Positions 1 through 8,889 of a DNA stretch of 64,000 bases are shown here, in pieces. Each line of letters starts with the position of its first letter. Positions within the stretch are counted from its first letter, which is position 1. A model generated the notes under the pieces. That model saw only the letters and a list, made by a program, of their open reading frames with translations. It searched no databases and was not told the origin of the DNA. The DNA lies in assembly GCF_004343255.1 (NCBI RefSeq), contig NZ_SMDD01000001.1, positions 818,577-882,576 of the forward strand, written 5' to 3'. Origin of the DNA: Laceyella sacchari. Lineage in GTDB: Bacteria; Bacillota; Bacilli; Thermoactinomycetales; Thermoactinomycetaceae. A program made the position numbers and the translations under genes.

Positions 1-645
1 CTGTTATCGCAAGTGGATGAGCGCTTAGTTGAGGTGATGAATGATGTGGTTCTTCATATTCATAAGCGTTTTCAGACACCCCTAAATGAACATATTCATA
101 CGGCGCTGATGGATCATATCGGTTTTGCTATCAAGCGGTTGGAGCAAGGGATTGCGTTCACCAATCCGTTTTTGGTTGAAACCCGCGCGCTGTACGAACG
201 GGAATATGAAGTGGCGGAAGAGATTGTCGACATGATCGAAATGAAGATGGGAATTCGTTTGCCAGAAGCGGAAGCAGGCTTCATCGCCATGCACATTCAC
301 AGCGCTTTGACCCGCAGACGCCTGTCGGAGATCCACCAGTATTCACGCCTGATCCTCCGGCTTATCCGCATGGTGGAAACGGCACTGAACAAAGAAGTGG
401 ATCGCAAAAGCATCTCCTACTTGCGCTTGGTTACCCATCTGCGCTTTGCCATCGAGCGCACAGTGGCAGAGGAAGATATTACCGAACCGGAAGGGTTCAC
501 AGAATTGTTGCGTTCTCAATATCCGATGTGTTATGATATAGCATGGAAGCTGTCAAAAGTGATGGAGAGGGAATTGAAGAAAGCGGTTCCCTTGGCAGAA
601 GTGAGTTACTTGACATTACATTTGCAGCGAATTATCAGCAACTGA
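1..645 (+). CDS. glcT: GlcT-type transcription antiterminator, 3' part (PRD domains)
   Basis: This is the 3' part of a BglG/LicT-family antiterminator; the reading frame is open to base 1, so the N-terminal RNA-binding domain and start lie outside the window. The visible 214 residues hold two PTS regulation domains, each with the family's conserved histidines (HIHKRF and HIGFAIKR in the first region, FIAMHIHSA at its end, VTHLRFAIER and YLTLHLQR in the second). In this family PTS phosphorylation of these histidines switches RNA binding. Assignment to GlcT rests on context: ptsG follows in the same direction and its leader carries a GlcT-type RNA target. GlcT binding would allow ptsG transcription when glucose is present. 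Function as a PRD antiterminator is near certain; glucose specificity is an inference from position. Confidence 0.88.
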   Translation: MLSQVDERLVEVMNDVVLHIHKRFQTPLNEHIHTALMDHIGFAIKRLEQGIAFTNPFLVETRALYEREYEVAEEIVDMIEMKMGIRLPEAEAGFIAMHIHSALTRRRLSEIHQYSRLILRLIRMVETALNKEVDRKSISYLRLVTHLRFAIERTVAEEDITEPEGFTELLRSQYPMCYDIAWKLSKVMERELKKAVPLAEVSYLTLHLQRIISN

Positions 646-651
646 ATAAGG

Positions 652-693
652 GCTGTTTCAATCCCCGTCCCAATAAAAAGGGTGCGAAACAGC
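652..693 (+). terminator. Hairpin after glcT
   Basis: GCTGTTTC (652-659) pairs with GAAACAGC (686-693) over a 26-base loop, seven bases after the glcT stop. Only a broken T-rich stretch follows, so termination is possible but not strong. Confidence 0.35.
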
Positions 694-710
694 TTTGTGG
701 CTCTTGTTTT

Positions 711-837
711 CACGTGTTACTGATTCGATCAGGCATGAGTGAAAAAAGGCTGGATGATCAGCGTGGCCAAAGGGATTTGTCCCCTTTTGCAAGCGCTCCC
801 ATCTGTCTTTTTTTGCTCATGCCTTATTTATTTTTTG
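711..837 (+). promoter_or_regulatory. ptsG leader: GlcT RNA target (RAT) overlapping an intrinsic terminator
   Basis: Bases 711-741 (beginning CACGTGTTACTGATTCGATC) resemble the ribonucleic antiterminator target of B. subtilis ptsG, which GlcT binds; this comparison is from memory of the published RAT. The 3' part of the RAT contains GGCATGAG (732-739), followed by an A-rich run. These pair with a T-rich run and CTCATGCC (816-823), giving a large terminator stem followed by TTATTTATTTTTT. RAT and terminator therefore exclude each other, the classic BglG/GlcT arrangement. A smaller hairpin AAAGGGA/TCCCCTTT sits inside the loop near 769-787. A sequence fitting a relaxed CcpA cre pattern (788-801) also lies here but is weak evidence. 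The remaining ~100 bases before ptsG show nothing further. Confidence 0.75.
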
Positions 838-939
838 ACGGGTTGGGCAAAACAAGAAATGATTGCGTGGAGCGAAAAGTTCTCACGGATTTGCACTTAT
901 TCATGTTTTGACAAACCATGATAGGAGGAGACGTCTAAG

Positions 940-2868
940 ATGTTTAAAAAACTTTTTGGCATCCTGCAACGCGTCGGTAAGTCGCTGATGCTGCCGGTAG
1001 CCATTTTGCCGGCAGCCGGTTTGCTGCTCGCGATCGGGAATAAATTGCAGATTGGGATTTTGGAAAACGCCGGGGGTATTGTATTTTCCAACCTGGCTTT
1101 AATCTTCGCGATCGGGGTGGCGATCGGTCTGTCCAATGGCGAAGGAACCGCTGGTTTGGCAGCCGTTGTCGGTTATCTCATCATGAATACAACCTTGGGT
1201 GAGATGGCTAAGCTCAACGGAGTGGAAACGGTAGATGTGTTGGGGATACCGAGCTTGCATATGGGGGTTTTCGGCGGGGTAATTATCGGGATTGTGGCGT
1301 CATTGCTATATAACCGATTCCATGATATCGAATTGCCGCAGTACCTCGGCTTTTTCGGTGGCAAGCGTTTTGTGCCGATCATCACGGCAGTGGCCGCCTT
1401 CCTGATGGGCTTGTTGTTCTTTTTTGTCTGGCCTCCGATCCAAACGCAGATCGACAAGCTGTCCCATATTGTGACGGCGCAAAATACTGCAGTGGCCGCG
1501 TTTATCTTTGGTGTGATCGAACGGGGATTGATTCCTTTTGGTCTGCATCACATTTTCTACAATCCGTTCTGGTATGAATTTGGTACCTGGACCAATGCGG
1601 CGGGTGAGATTATCAAGGGCGACCAAACGCGTTTCTTCCAAGGTGACCCGACAGCGGGTACATTTATGTCTGGTAAATTCCCGTTTATGATGTTCGGCTT
1701 GCCAGCGGCGGCTTTGGCTATTTACCATACAGCTCGCCCTGAGAAAAAGAAGCTGGTCGGCGGTATCATGGCATCTGCGGCTCTGACTTCGTTTTTGACG
1801 GGGATTACCGAACCGCTTGAGTTTTCCTTCTTGTTTGTAGCTCCGGTTTTGTATGCAGTTCACTGCATATTCGCAGGTCTGTCGTTTATGTTGATGGATG
1901 TGCTGGGCGTGAAAGCGGGAATGACTTTCTCCGGCGGGATCATCGACTTGATCATGTTCTGGGACATCGATACCAAACCATATCTCATCATTCCAGTCGG
2001 TTTGGCGTTTGCAGTCATTTATTACTTTGGCTTCCGGTTTGCCATCAAGAAGTGGAACCTGCGTACACCGGGTCGGGAAGATGATGAGCTGGAACACACC
2101 AACGAAACGGCGGCAACCGGCGATTTGGCTGAAAATGTGTTGAAAGCACTGGGTGGTAAAGAAAACCTCTCCAACCTGGATGCCTGCATCACCCGCTTGC
2201 GCATTTCGGTTAATGATGTGAAAAAAGTGGACAAGGAACAGTTGAAACAATTGGGAGCATCGGGTGTGCTGGAAATGGGTAACCATTTGCAAATCATCTT
2301 TGGTCCTAAATCAGATATCATTAAAGAACAAATGAAGCAATTGATGATGGGTAAGAAACCGACCTCCGCGCCTGTTGAAACGAGCGAGCCGGCGAAAACA
2401 GAGGCTACAACGGTAGAGCAAGGCGAGTTTGCAGCTCCGATGACCGGGAAGCTGTTGCCGCTCAGCGAAGTGCCGGATCAAGTATTTTCTCAAAAAATGA
2501 TGGGCGACGGCTTTGCGATTGAACCGACAGAGGGAACAGTGGTTTCCCCGGTGGACGGCGAGATTGTCAACTTGTTCCCAACCAAACACGCTATCGGCAT
2601 TCGCGCCCTTGATGGCCGGGAAGTGCTGATTCATGTGGGGATTGACACAGTGAACTTGGAAGGAAAAGGATTTACCTCCTTTATTGCTGAAGGGGACAAA
2701 GTGGAGAAAGGACAAAAACTGCTGGAAGTGGACTTGGCTTACATCAAGGAACACGCTACCTCGATCATCACACCAGTCATCTTTACCAATTTGCCGGAAG
2801 GAGCTGGCGTGAAGCTGAATAAGGACGAGTGCAAAAGCGGAGACGAAAAGATCCTTGCGATTGAGTAG
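940..2868 (+). CDS. ptsG: PTS glucose transporter subunit EIICBA
   Basis: Membrane permease that imports glucose while phosphorylating it, using phosphate passed from HPr. The 642 residues carry all three domains fused in C-B-A order, as in B. subtilis PtsG. EIIC (about 1-390) has many hydrophobic segments and the ITEPLEFSFLF motif. EIIB (about 395-475) has the phosphocysteine C416 in NLDACITRLR. EIIA (about 495-640) has the active-site pair H550 and H565, the latter in LIHVGIDTV. The start is supported by GGAGGAG eight bases upstream. It stands alone between the antiterminator leader and a strong terminator, so it is probably monocistronic and induced by glucose through GlcT. Glucose rather than N-acetylglucosamine specificity is inferred from the neighbouring glcT and RAT. 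Confidence 0.95.
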   Translation: MFKKLFGILQRVGKSLMLPVAILPAAGLLLAIGNKLQIGILENAGGIVFSNLALIFAIGVAIGLSNGEGTAGLAAVVGYLIMNTTLGEMAKLNGVETVDVLGIPSLHMGVFGGVIIGIVASLLYNRFHDIELPQYLGFFGGKRFVPIITAVAAFLMGLLFFFVWPPIQTQIDKLSHIVTAQNTAVAAFIFGVIERGLIPFGLHHIFYNPFWYEFGTWTNAAGEIIKGDQTRFFQGDPTAGTFMSGKFPFMMFGLPAAALAIYHTARPEKKKLVGGIMASAALTSFLTGITEPLEFSFLFVAPVLYAVHCIFAGLSFMLMDVLGVKAGMTFSGGIIDLIMFWDIDTKPYLIIPVGLAFAVIYYFGFRFAIKKWNLRTPGREDDELEHTNETAATGDLAENVLKALGGKENLSNLDACITRLRISVNDVKKVDKEQLKQLGASGVLEMGNHLQIIFGPKSDIIKEQMKQLMMGKKPTSAPVETSEPAKTEATTVEQGEFAAPMTGKLLPLSEVPDQVFSQKMMGDGFAIEPTEGTVVSPVDGEIVNLFPTKHAIGIRALDGREVLIHVGIDTVNLEGKGFTSFIAEGDKVEKGQKLLEVDLAYIKEHATSIITPVIFTNLPEGAGVKLNKDECKSGDEKILAIE

Positions 2869-2903
2869 GTGGCATGGCGCCCCGTAAGGAAAACGTGTTG
2901 ACG

Positions 2904-2952
2904 GGGCCGGTGACAACGGCTTAATTCAAACGTTGTCGCTGGCCCTTTTTTA
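2904..2952 (+). terminator. Intrinsic terminator of ptsG
   Basis: A 15-base arm GGGCCGGTGACAACG (2904-2918) pairs with CGTTGTCGCTGGCCC (2931-2945) with one mismatch and is followed directly by TTTTTTATT. Confidence 0.92.
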
Positions 2953-3088
2953 TTAGCTGTAGCGTATGGTTTTGCTTAAAAAATTAGCAATCATCAGTTA
3001 ATATGGAGTTGACAGGGTTGGTTTGTCATAAGGCGCACCTTTTCCACACGACATGTCATGTCATTACATCCTGCGAGGAGGAGTTTGG

Positions 3089-4825
3089 ATGGCGAGATCG
3101 GCAAGTGGATGGTTATCCTTGGCTCTGGCTTTGGCGGTGGTATTTCAGACAGGATTTATGCCGGTGAATGATTCCACGGCGCCGACTGGGCAATTGGCGC
3201 GTATGACATTGGAAGAAAAAGTGGGACAAATGATCATGGCTGGTTTTTATGGAGAGAAACCGACGGAAGAGGCGCGCAAACTGATACAGCAAGGTCATGT
3301 GGGTTCGATGATATTGTTCTCTTATACCGGCAATGTGAAGGAACCTTTGCAAACAGCTCGGTTGACCAACGGCTTGCAAGCCATGGCGCAAAAGACACGT
3401 CTGGGCTTGCCGCTTCTGATCGCCACCGACCAAGAAGGGGGAGTGGTCGCCCGGCTGACGACTGGAGCGACGGAGTTGCCGGGCAATATGGCACTGGGAG
3501 CTACCCGCATCCCGTCACTGGCTCGACAGGCCGCTGAAATCACAGCCAAGGAATTGAAAGCGATTGGCATCCAGATGAATTTGGCGCCCAATGTGGATGT
3601 GAATGTGAATCCGGCCAATCCGGTGATTGGTGTCCGTTCCTACGGCGAGGATCCAAAGCTGGTGGCTGAGTTGGGAGCGGAGCAAATCAAGGGCTTACAG
3701 AAAAATGGCGTCATTGCAACCGCAAAACATTTCCCGGGTCATGGGGATACCCATGTAGACTCGCATTTGGGCTTGCCGGTGATTGATAAAAGTCGGCAGG
3801 AGTTGGAACAAGTGGAGTTGGTGCCGTTTAAACGCGCGATCGCTGCGGGAGTGGATGCGATCATGACGGCCCATATCCATGTGCCCGCCCTCGATCCAAC
3901 CCCCGATCTGCCGGCGACATTGTCTGAGCCCATTCTCACGGGGCTTCTGCGTAACAAGCTGGGGTATGACGGCTTGATCATCACCGACAGTATGGCGATG
4001 GCGGGGGTGGCTGGATATTTTGGCGGGGTGTCTCAAGCGGCGATAAAAGCGGTACAGGCCGGGGCGGATATCATTTTACTTACACCGGAGTTGACTACGG
4101 AAGAGCAGCTGGATGTGCACAAGGCGATTGTGCAAGCGGTGAAACGGGGAGAATTGAACGAAAAGCGGATCAACCAGTCGGTGTTGCGCATTTTGCGGGC
4201 AAAATGGAAAGTCGGTGTTTTCACTGATCGCTATGTTCCGTTGCATCAAGTGTCCAAAAAGGTGGGCATTCGCAAGCATCACTCGCGTGCCTTGGCAATG
4301 GCCCAGCAAGCAATTACCCTGGTTAAAAATGATGACAATCTGTTGCCGCTTCACTTGGATAAAGGGCAAAAAGTGGGAATTATCAGCCCTTACTCGCTAC
4401 TTGAGTATGTTCAAAAGTATCACGCAGAGGCCGAAGAGTTGTACCTCAACCAGGTCAACCCCAGTGATGACATGATTCAAGCGGCGGTGGCCATGGCCAG
4501 GGATAAGGATGTGCTGTTGGTCGGGACCTACAGTGCCAACTTGTATCCGCAGCAAGCAAAATTGGTTCAAGCATTACAAGCACTGCAAAAACCACTCATC
4601 GTGGTCGGTCTCCGCAATCCTTATGACATCAAAGAATTTCCAGAAGTGAATGCATATCTGAACGCTTACGGATTCCGCAAGGTTTCCTTGCAAGCGGCGG
4701 TAGATACGGTATTTGGAGCAAATCAACCCCAAGGGAAATTGCCTGTTACCATCCCAGACTTGTATCCATACGGCCATGGTTTGTCTTATTCTCATTCAGC
4801 ACAAGTATGGCCGCAGACCAAGTGA
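3089..4825 (+). CDS. nagZ: Glycoside hydrolase family 3 beta-N-acetylhexosaminidase, exported
   Basis: GH3 enzyme likely to remove N-acetylglucosamine from muropeptides during cell wall turnover. The family motif KHFPGHGDTHVDSH is at residues 213-226; its Asp-His pair serves as the acid/base in NagZ enzymes. The nucleophile aspartate is D300 in IITDSMAM. A C-terminal GH3 domain follows from about residue 390, as in B. subtilis NagZ (YbbD). The frame opens at 3053, but GAGGAGGAG sits just upstream of the ATG at 3089, and starting there gives 578 residues with a signal peptide (hydrophobic residues about 8-24), so export is likely. It stands alone, downstream of ptsG. The enzyme class is firm; the muropeptide substrate is family knowledge. 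Confidence 0.88.
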   Translation: MARSASGWLSLALALAVVFQTGFMPVNDSTAPTGQLARMTLEEKVGQMIMAGFYGEKPTEEARKLIQQGHVGSMILFSYTGNVKEPLQTARLTNGLQAMAQKTRLGLPLLIATDQEGGVVARLTTGATELPGNMALGATRIPSLARQAAEITAKELKAIGIQMNLAPNVDVNVNPANPVIGVRSYGEDPKLVAELGAEQIKGLQKNGVIATAKHFPGHGDTHVDSHLGLPVIDKSRQELEQVELVPFKRAIAAGVDAIMTAHIHVPALDPTPDLPATLSEPILTGLLRNKLGYDGLIITDSMAMAGVAGYFGGVSQAAIKAVQAGADIILLTPELTTEEQLDVHKAIVQAVKRGELNEKRINQSVLRILRAKWKVGVFTDRYVPLHQVSKKVGIRKHHSRALAMAQQAITLVKNDDNLLPLHLDKGQKVGIISPYSLLEYVQKYHAEAEELYLNQVNPSDDMIQAAVAMARDKDVLLVGTYSANLYPQQAKLVQALQALQKPLIVVGLRNPYDIKEFPEVNAYLNAYGFRKVSLQAAVDTVFGANQPQGKLPVTIPDLYPYGHGLSYSHSAQVWPQTK

Positions 4826-4861
4826 AAGGAAGAACCTTCGCCACGAAGCGACCCATTGCCA

Positions 4862-4888
4862 GGCTGCAGCCTATTAAGGCTGTAGCCC
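4862..4888 (+). terminator. Hairpin after nagZ
   Basis: GGCTGCAGCC and GGCTGTAGCC are separated by six bases and pair almost fully. No T-run follows, so this is a possible terminator or processing site only. Confidence 0.35.
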
Positions 4889-4946
4889 GGTTTATGCCAT
4901 GGTATAGTAGAGAAGTTAAACATGACCGAGAAAGGGGAGTGCGCGG

Positions 4947-5933
4947 ATGAAGGTATTGGTAACCGGTGGAACAGGGTTTTTGGGGCGTAATCTCGTCCAT
5001 TGCCTGGTGGAGGCGGGATTGGAGGTGACTGTGTTACACAGGCGAACCTCTTCTCTGGATGGTTTGCCACCGGGAATATCCTTTGTGGAAGGGGATATCA
5101 CTTGCCAGGAAAGCATTCGGGGCGTATGTGACGGCATGGACTGGGTTTTTCACGTGGCAGGAGAAGTGGCATGGGGAAAGTGGCACAAACAGTCGATGTA
5201 CCAGATCAATGTGGAAGGGGCCGCAAATATCGCCAATGAAGCGTTGAGAAGTGGCGTGAAGCGATTTATCCATACGAGTTCGGCTGCGGCGGTGGGATTG
5301 GCGGAGCGAGATGCCATCGATGAATCGTTTGACTTTAATGGTGCAGAGTTGCAAGTGGAATACGCGATTGCCAAACGAGCCGGCGAGGACAAAGTGTTGG
5401 CTCTTGTTCAGCAGGGTTTGCCGGCGGTAGTAGTTAATCCGACAGTCATCGTGGGGGTGCGGGCAGATACGGGCGGGTTTGTGGAATCCGTGTTGCAACG
5501 CAAACTTTTTGTCGCCCCGCCAGGTGGCATCAATGTGTGTAATGTTGCGGATGTGGCGCGTGGACACTTGGCTGCGGCGGAAAAAGGGCGCATTGGCGAG
5601 CGATACATATTGGGGGGAACCAACGTATCCTTGCACGCTTTTCTGCAACAGCTGGCCGATTATGGACAAACGGGTTTGACCATTCGCCGTGTTCCGCAAA
5701 GCTGGGCGAAAGCAGCAGCCATATTGGGAGAGCTCGGGGCGATGGTTACCGGAAAAGATCCGGCCTTTGCATGGGATTTGGCCAAATTGTGTGGACGCAA
5801 TGTCTATTATTCCTCTGCCAAAGCAGAGCGGGAGTTGGGCTACACCATCACTCCTTTGGCGGAAACGGTTCAGGCATGTGTGGACTGGGTAAAGACGAGC
5901 CACCGTGCAGGAGGCAATCGGCCTGCTGTGTGA
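4947..5933 (+). CDS. NAD(P)-dependent epimerase/dehydratase family protein (extended SDR)
   Basis: Extended short-chain dehydrogenase/reductase of 328 residues. The N-terminal nucleotide-binding motif is GGTGFLG (residues 7-13), and the active-site pair is Y139 and K143 in YAIAKRAGE, with serines at 111-112 in HTSSAAAVG. The overall pattern resembles dihydroflavonol-4-reductase-like and sugar or sterol epimerase/dehydratase proteins, a group in which substrate cannot be read from sequence. The start follows GAAAGGGGAG at good spacing. lipM follows 64 bases later on the same strand, which may mean co-transcription, but nothing links the two functionally. Family certain, substrate unknown. Confidence 0.82.
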   Translation: MKVLVTGGTGFLGRNLVHCLVEAGLEVTVLHRRTSSLDGLPPGISFVEGDITCQESIRGVCDGMDWVFHVAGEVAWGKWHKQSMYQINVEGAANIANEALRSGVKRFIHTSSAAAVGLAERDAIDESFDFNGAELQVEYAIAKRAGEDKVLALVQQGLPAVVVNPTVIVGVRADTGGFVESVLQRKLFVAPPGGINVCNVADVARGHLAAAEKGRIGERYILGGTNVSLHAFLQQLADYGQTGLTIRRVPQSWAKAAAILGELGAMVTGKDPAFAWDLAKLCGRNVYYSSAKAERELGYTITPLAETVQACVDWVKTSHRAGGNRPAV

Positions 5934-5997
5934 TAGAATACAATTAAATGAAAAGAAGTAATGCTTATTGAGATGTCGAGAAAAGGTGTGAAAGGTT

Positions 5998-6810
5998 ATG
6001 GATATTTGGCGGTTTCTTCCTTATGAAGCGCATGCGCCAGCGATGAACATGGCGATTGATGAAGCGATCTTACATTTGCATCGCGAAGGGAAAGTCCCCC
6101 CAACCATTCGCTTTTACGGTTGGACGCAACCCACCTTGTCGATTGGGTATTTTCAAAAAGCGCGCAAAGAAATCGATTTTGACACATTGCAAAACAAAGG
6201 ATTTGGGTTTGTCAGACGGATGACCGGGGGACGGGCGGTGTTGCATGATCAAGAGTTGACATACAGCGTCATCGTGGAAGAAGCCCATCCCATGATGCCA
6301 AAGACGGTTAGCGAGTCGTACCGCGTTATCAGCCAAGGCTTGTTGGCCGGATTCAAGAGGTTGGGATTAGACGCCAGCCTCGCTCCGCCAAAAGGGCGGA
6401 CAGGGGAAATGTCTTCAGCCTGCTTCGATTCCCCCTCAGACTACGAATTGGTCGTCAGTGGGCGGAAGATCGCCGGCAGTGCGCAAACAAGGCAGAAGGG
6501 CATCATTTTGCAACATGGGTCCATTTTATTGGATATGGATGTGGAAGCCTTGTTTGAAGTATTGCTTTTTCCGTCGGACCGGGTGAGAGAGAAACTGAAA
6601 CAGGCTTTCACAGATAAAGCGGTGGCGATCCGCCAGTTGGCCGATCGGGAAATCGGACTTGAAGAAGTTAAACAGGCGTTTTTTGAGGGATTTGGGGAAG
6701 GCATGGGGATTCAGCTCCAGACCGGGGAACTGACCAACCAGGAAAAGGAGCTTGCCCAGCGACTCATGACAACGCGTTATGCCAATGATGACTGGAATTT
6801 CATGAGATAA
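5998..6810 (+). CDS. lipM: Octanoyl-[acyl carrier protein]:protein N-octanoyltransferase LipM
   Basis: Transfers octanoate from acyl carrier protein to a lipoyl domain, the first step of lipoate assembly. The protein (270 residues) has the biotin/lipoate ligase-like fold with RFYGWTQPTLSIGYFQ, RRMTGGRAVLHDQELTYS and GRKIAGSAQTRQKG. The Cys in SSACFDSPSDYE (C142) matches the catalytic cysteine of B. subtilis LipM, and this distinguishes it from lipoate ligases. In B. subtilis LipM loads GcvH, and LipL then moves octanoyl groups to E2 subunits. The start is an ATG preceded by AAGGTGTGAAAGG. A second octanoyltransferase of the LipB family is encoded at 62.7 kb in this window, so the two may have divided roles. 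Confidence 0.9.
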   Translation: MDIWRFLPYEAHAPAMNMAIDEAILHLHREGKVPPTIRFYGWTQPTLSIGYFQKARKEIDFDTLQNKGFGFVRRMTGGRAVLHDQELTYSVIVEEAHPMMPKTVSESYRVISQGLLAGFKRLGLDASLAPPKGRTGEMSSACFDSPSDYELVVSGRKIAGSAQTRQKGIILQHGSILLDMDVEALFEVLLFPSDRVREKLKQAFTDKAVAIRQLADREIGLEEVKQAFFEGFGEGMGIQLQTGELTNQEKELAQRLMTTRYANDDWNFMR

Positions 6811-6854
6811 CTTGCCTTCAGGCGCGAATGCGATTGCACGGTTTGTGTCTATCT

Positions 6855-6879
6855 TGACATAATGTACATTTATATGTCA
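6855..6879. promoter_or_regulatory. Inverted repeat upstream of the pseudokinase gene
   Basis: TGACATA and TATGTCA flank 11 bases, and the left arm overlaps a TTGACA that could serve as a -35 element. The 234-base gap between lipM and the next gene is AT-rich and probably holds that gene's promoter, but I cannot fix a -10 site. The repeat could be an operator. Confidence 0.3.
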
Positions 6880-7044
6880 TAAACCATTGCTGTTGTCTTT
6901 TAGTTCTATACTGTTGAATAATTTTCTTCTTGATTTTTCGGTTGCTTATGATAGCATAAAGGTGCTAGTAGCTATATGCTATTATTTTCTAATTCATTCT
7001 AACTTTCATCAAATCTATTATCATAAAGGTTAGGGGAAACTAGA

Positions 7045-8889
7045 TTGAAACAGGATACAAATGTGAAGCGACGATATTATGAAAGATTCCAAGTGGAAGA
7101 TGTGATCAATTTCTTTTCTGGTCAACTTCTGCAGGCGAAATCTTCGGATGGTGCCCAAGTTTTCCTACAAAGCATCAAAATCACCCGCCGTCCTCTTCCA
7201 AACGGCTATCAAGAAGCTTTTCGTCGGTTGCAACATCCGTATTTGGCGCCGATCCTTGACCTGATCGAAGAGGAAAACGAACTGTTATTGGTTCACCCGC
7301 CGTTTGCTGGAGACCCCTTGCCTTTAACCGTAAATAAAGAGCGGGCAATGGATCCCGAAGTGGCTGTGCGCATTGTGGGGAAATGTTTTAAAACGTTGCG
7401 GGATTTGGAGCGGTTACCTTTGCCCCTGAGCGCAACGTTGGATCCGAAGAATATTTTGTTGAACGGACATAAGCCGCTCATTTTGTTCTATTATATGAAG
7501 GATCCCAAAACACCACGTTTTGATGAGAAATGGCGCGAGCTCCTTTACTATCTACTTACTGGTCAAGCTCCAATGGGTGGATTGAAACAATGTGAAGCCG
7601 AGCTGGAGCGCAGAAAAATCCCAAGTAGGGTAGCGAAGCTGGCGCTGATGAGTTTAGATCGCAAGCATCCGTATGCGGATGTGTTGCACGCGGTAGAGAG
7701 CTATATCGATGCCAAAGCCGGGAATCAAGGGAGCGGTCTCAGCCGTAAGAACGCGGCGTCGAAAAAGACGAAACGAAAAGGTGTCGTTACCACCGTTACC
7801 ATTGCGGCCGCTGCGTTGGTGTTGGTGACTCTGGCCGTTTCACAATGGAAGCCGGAAGAAAGTTATACGGGATTATTTGAAAATCCGGATAATGCGGTAG
7901 GACAGCAAGGTGGAGAACAGATTAACACGGGGGACTCGCTGGTGCAGTCCATCCATTTCTCCAATGACAAAACCCATTTTTCATTGCCGTACACCTTAAC
8001 GGGCAATTCCAACTTGCGCGGGGAGTTTCAACTGGCCAAGTTGAACGGGTTTTTCGGATACTTGGAGTCTTCGGATGGGAATGCACAATACGGAATTCAC
8101 ATCAACAAGCAAGGCTCGATTGAGCTTTACCATACCATGGGCTCCAAAATGACGAAAGTCGGCGTTTCTGGAGATGGATATAAAGTAAAGCCAGGCAAAA
8201 AGTACACCTTTGAGATTTTGTACTATCCCAACGAGCCGCTTCGTTTGGCATTCTCAGAAGAAGGGCAGCCGGAAAAATGGATTGCGACGGGGATCACACC
8301 CGTTTCAGGAGAGTTGAAAATGAGGTTCACAGGGAAAGAAGGAGCAGTCTTGTACTATCCTGTTCCCAACCCAGTGACCGACAAGCAGATGGTCGAGCGG
8401 GTCTGGATGAATCAGCAACCTTGGCACCTCGATTTTGGGCAAGCAGTCCTGACGCTGGACGACGAACAACGCTCGCGGTTGAAAGTGTTCCCAGCTACTC
8501 AGGTGCGCTTGGGCGGCAATGATGCCACCAAATTCTCTTTTGCCCCCATTACAGCTGATGATTTGTTCCAAATCGATATACAAACGATCAACAACGCCCG
8601 GTACCGGTTGGTGCTGGAGGGGAAAGAGAAAAAGGCAAGCTTGTTCAAGTTGGATGAAAAAATCGAGAAAGTTGCTGAGAAACCGCTGGACGGAGAGGGC
8701 GACAACCTTTACACTGTCATGATTAAACCGTCATTCACCAAACTGACGATTGACTTGGTGCGCGGATCCAATAAGACAACCTTGGAGTACACCGACAAAG
8801 CACCGATTTTGATCAGGGATGTCACTTTGCAGAATCGCAATGGGTTTGAGTTGGTGGAAGAGAAAGAGAAACTTAACGATACGCAATGA
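7045..8889 (+). CDS. Transmembrane pseudokinase with large extracytoplasmic domain, function unknown
   Basis: 614 residues in three parts. Residues about 15-225 align by eye with a Ser/Thr protein kinase: QSIK (K45) at the ATP-lysine position, then SATLDPKNILL (129-139), which matches the length of HRDLKPENILL. The catalytic HRD aspartate is replaced by T131 while the Asn (N136) is kept. The DFG position reads LFY (147-149), and WRELLYYLLTGQAPM (163-177) looks like the kinase alpha-F region. Lacking both key aspartates, it should not phosphorylate. A basic stretch and one membrane helix (about 247-266) follow, then about 345 outward-facing residues that could form a beta-sandwich of laminin-G type. 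The start is TTG at 7045 after TAGGGG. Topology recalls EssB/YukC of type VII secretion, but no secretion genes lie nearby. No function is assigned. Confidence 0.8.
   Translation: MKQDTNVKRRYYERFQVEDVINFFSGQLLQAKSSDGAQVFLQSIKITRRPLPNGYQEAFRRLQHPYLAPILDLIEEENELLLVHPPFAGDPLPLTVNKERAMDPEVAVRIVGKCFKTLRDLERLPLPLSATLDPKNILLNGHKPLILFYYMKDPKTPRFDEKWRELLYYLLTGQAPMGGLKQCEAELERRKIPSRVAKLALMSLDRKHPYADVLHAVESYIDAKAGNQGSGLSRKNAASKKTKRKGVVTTVTIAAAALVLVTLAVSQWKPEESYTGLFENPDNAVGQQGGEQINTGDSLVQSIHFSNDKTHFSLPYTLTGNSNLRGEFQLAKLNGFFGYLESSDGNAQYGIHINKQGSIELYHTMGSKMTKVGVSGDGYKVKPGKKYTFEILYYPNEPLRLAFSEEGQPEKWIATGITPVSGELKMRFTGKEGAVLYYPVPNPVTDKQMVERVWMNQQPWHLDFGQAVLTLDDEQRSRLKVFPATQVRLGGNDATKFSFAPITADDLFQIDIQTINNARYRLVLEGKEKKASLFKLDEKIEKVAEKPLDGEGDNLYTVMIKPSFTKLTIDLVRGSNKTTLEYTDKAPILIRDVTLQNRNGFELVEEKEKLNDTQ

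Noticed and set aside
543-921. Short plus-strand frames in the ptsG leader
   Set aside because: They overlap glcT's end and the RAT/terminator structure and have no binding site.
1306-2292. 328-residue minus-strand frame opposite ptsG
   Set aside because: Shadow of a certain gene; composition rich in His, Arg and Gln as expected for antisense of coding DNA.
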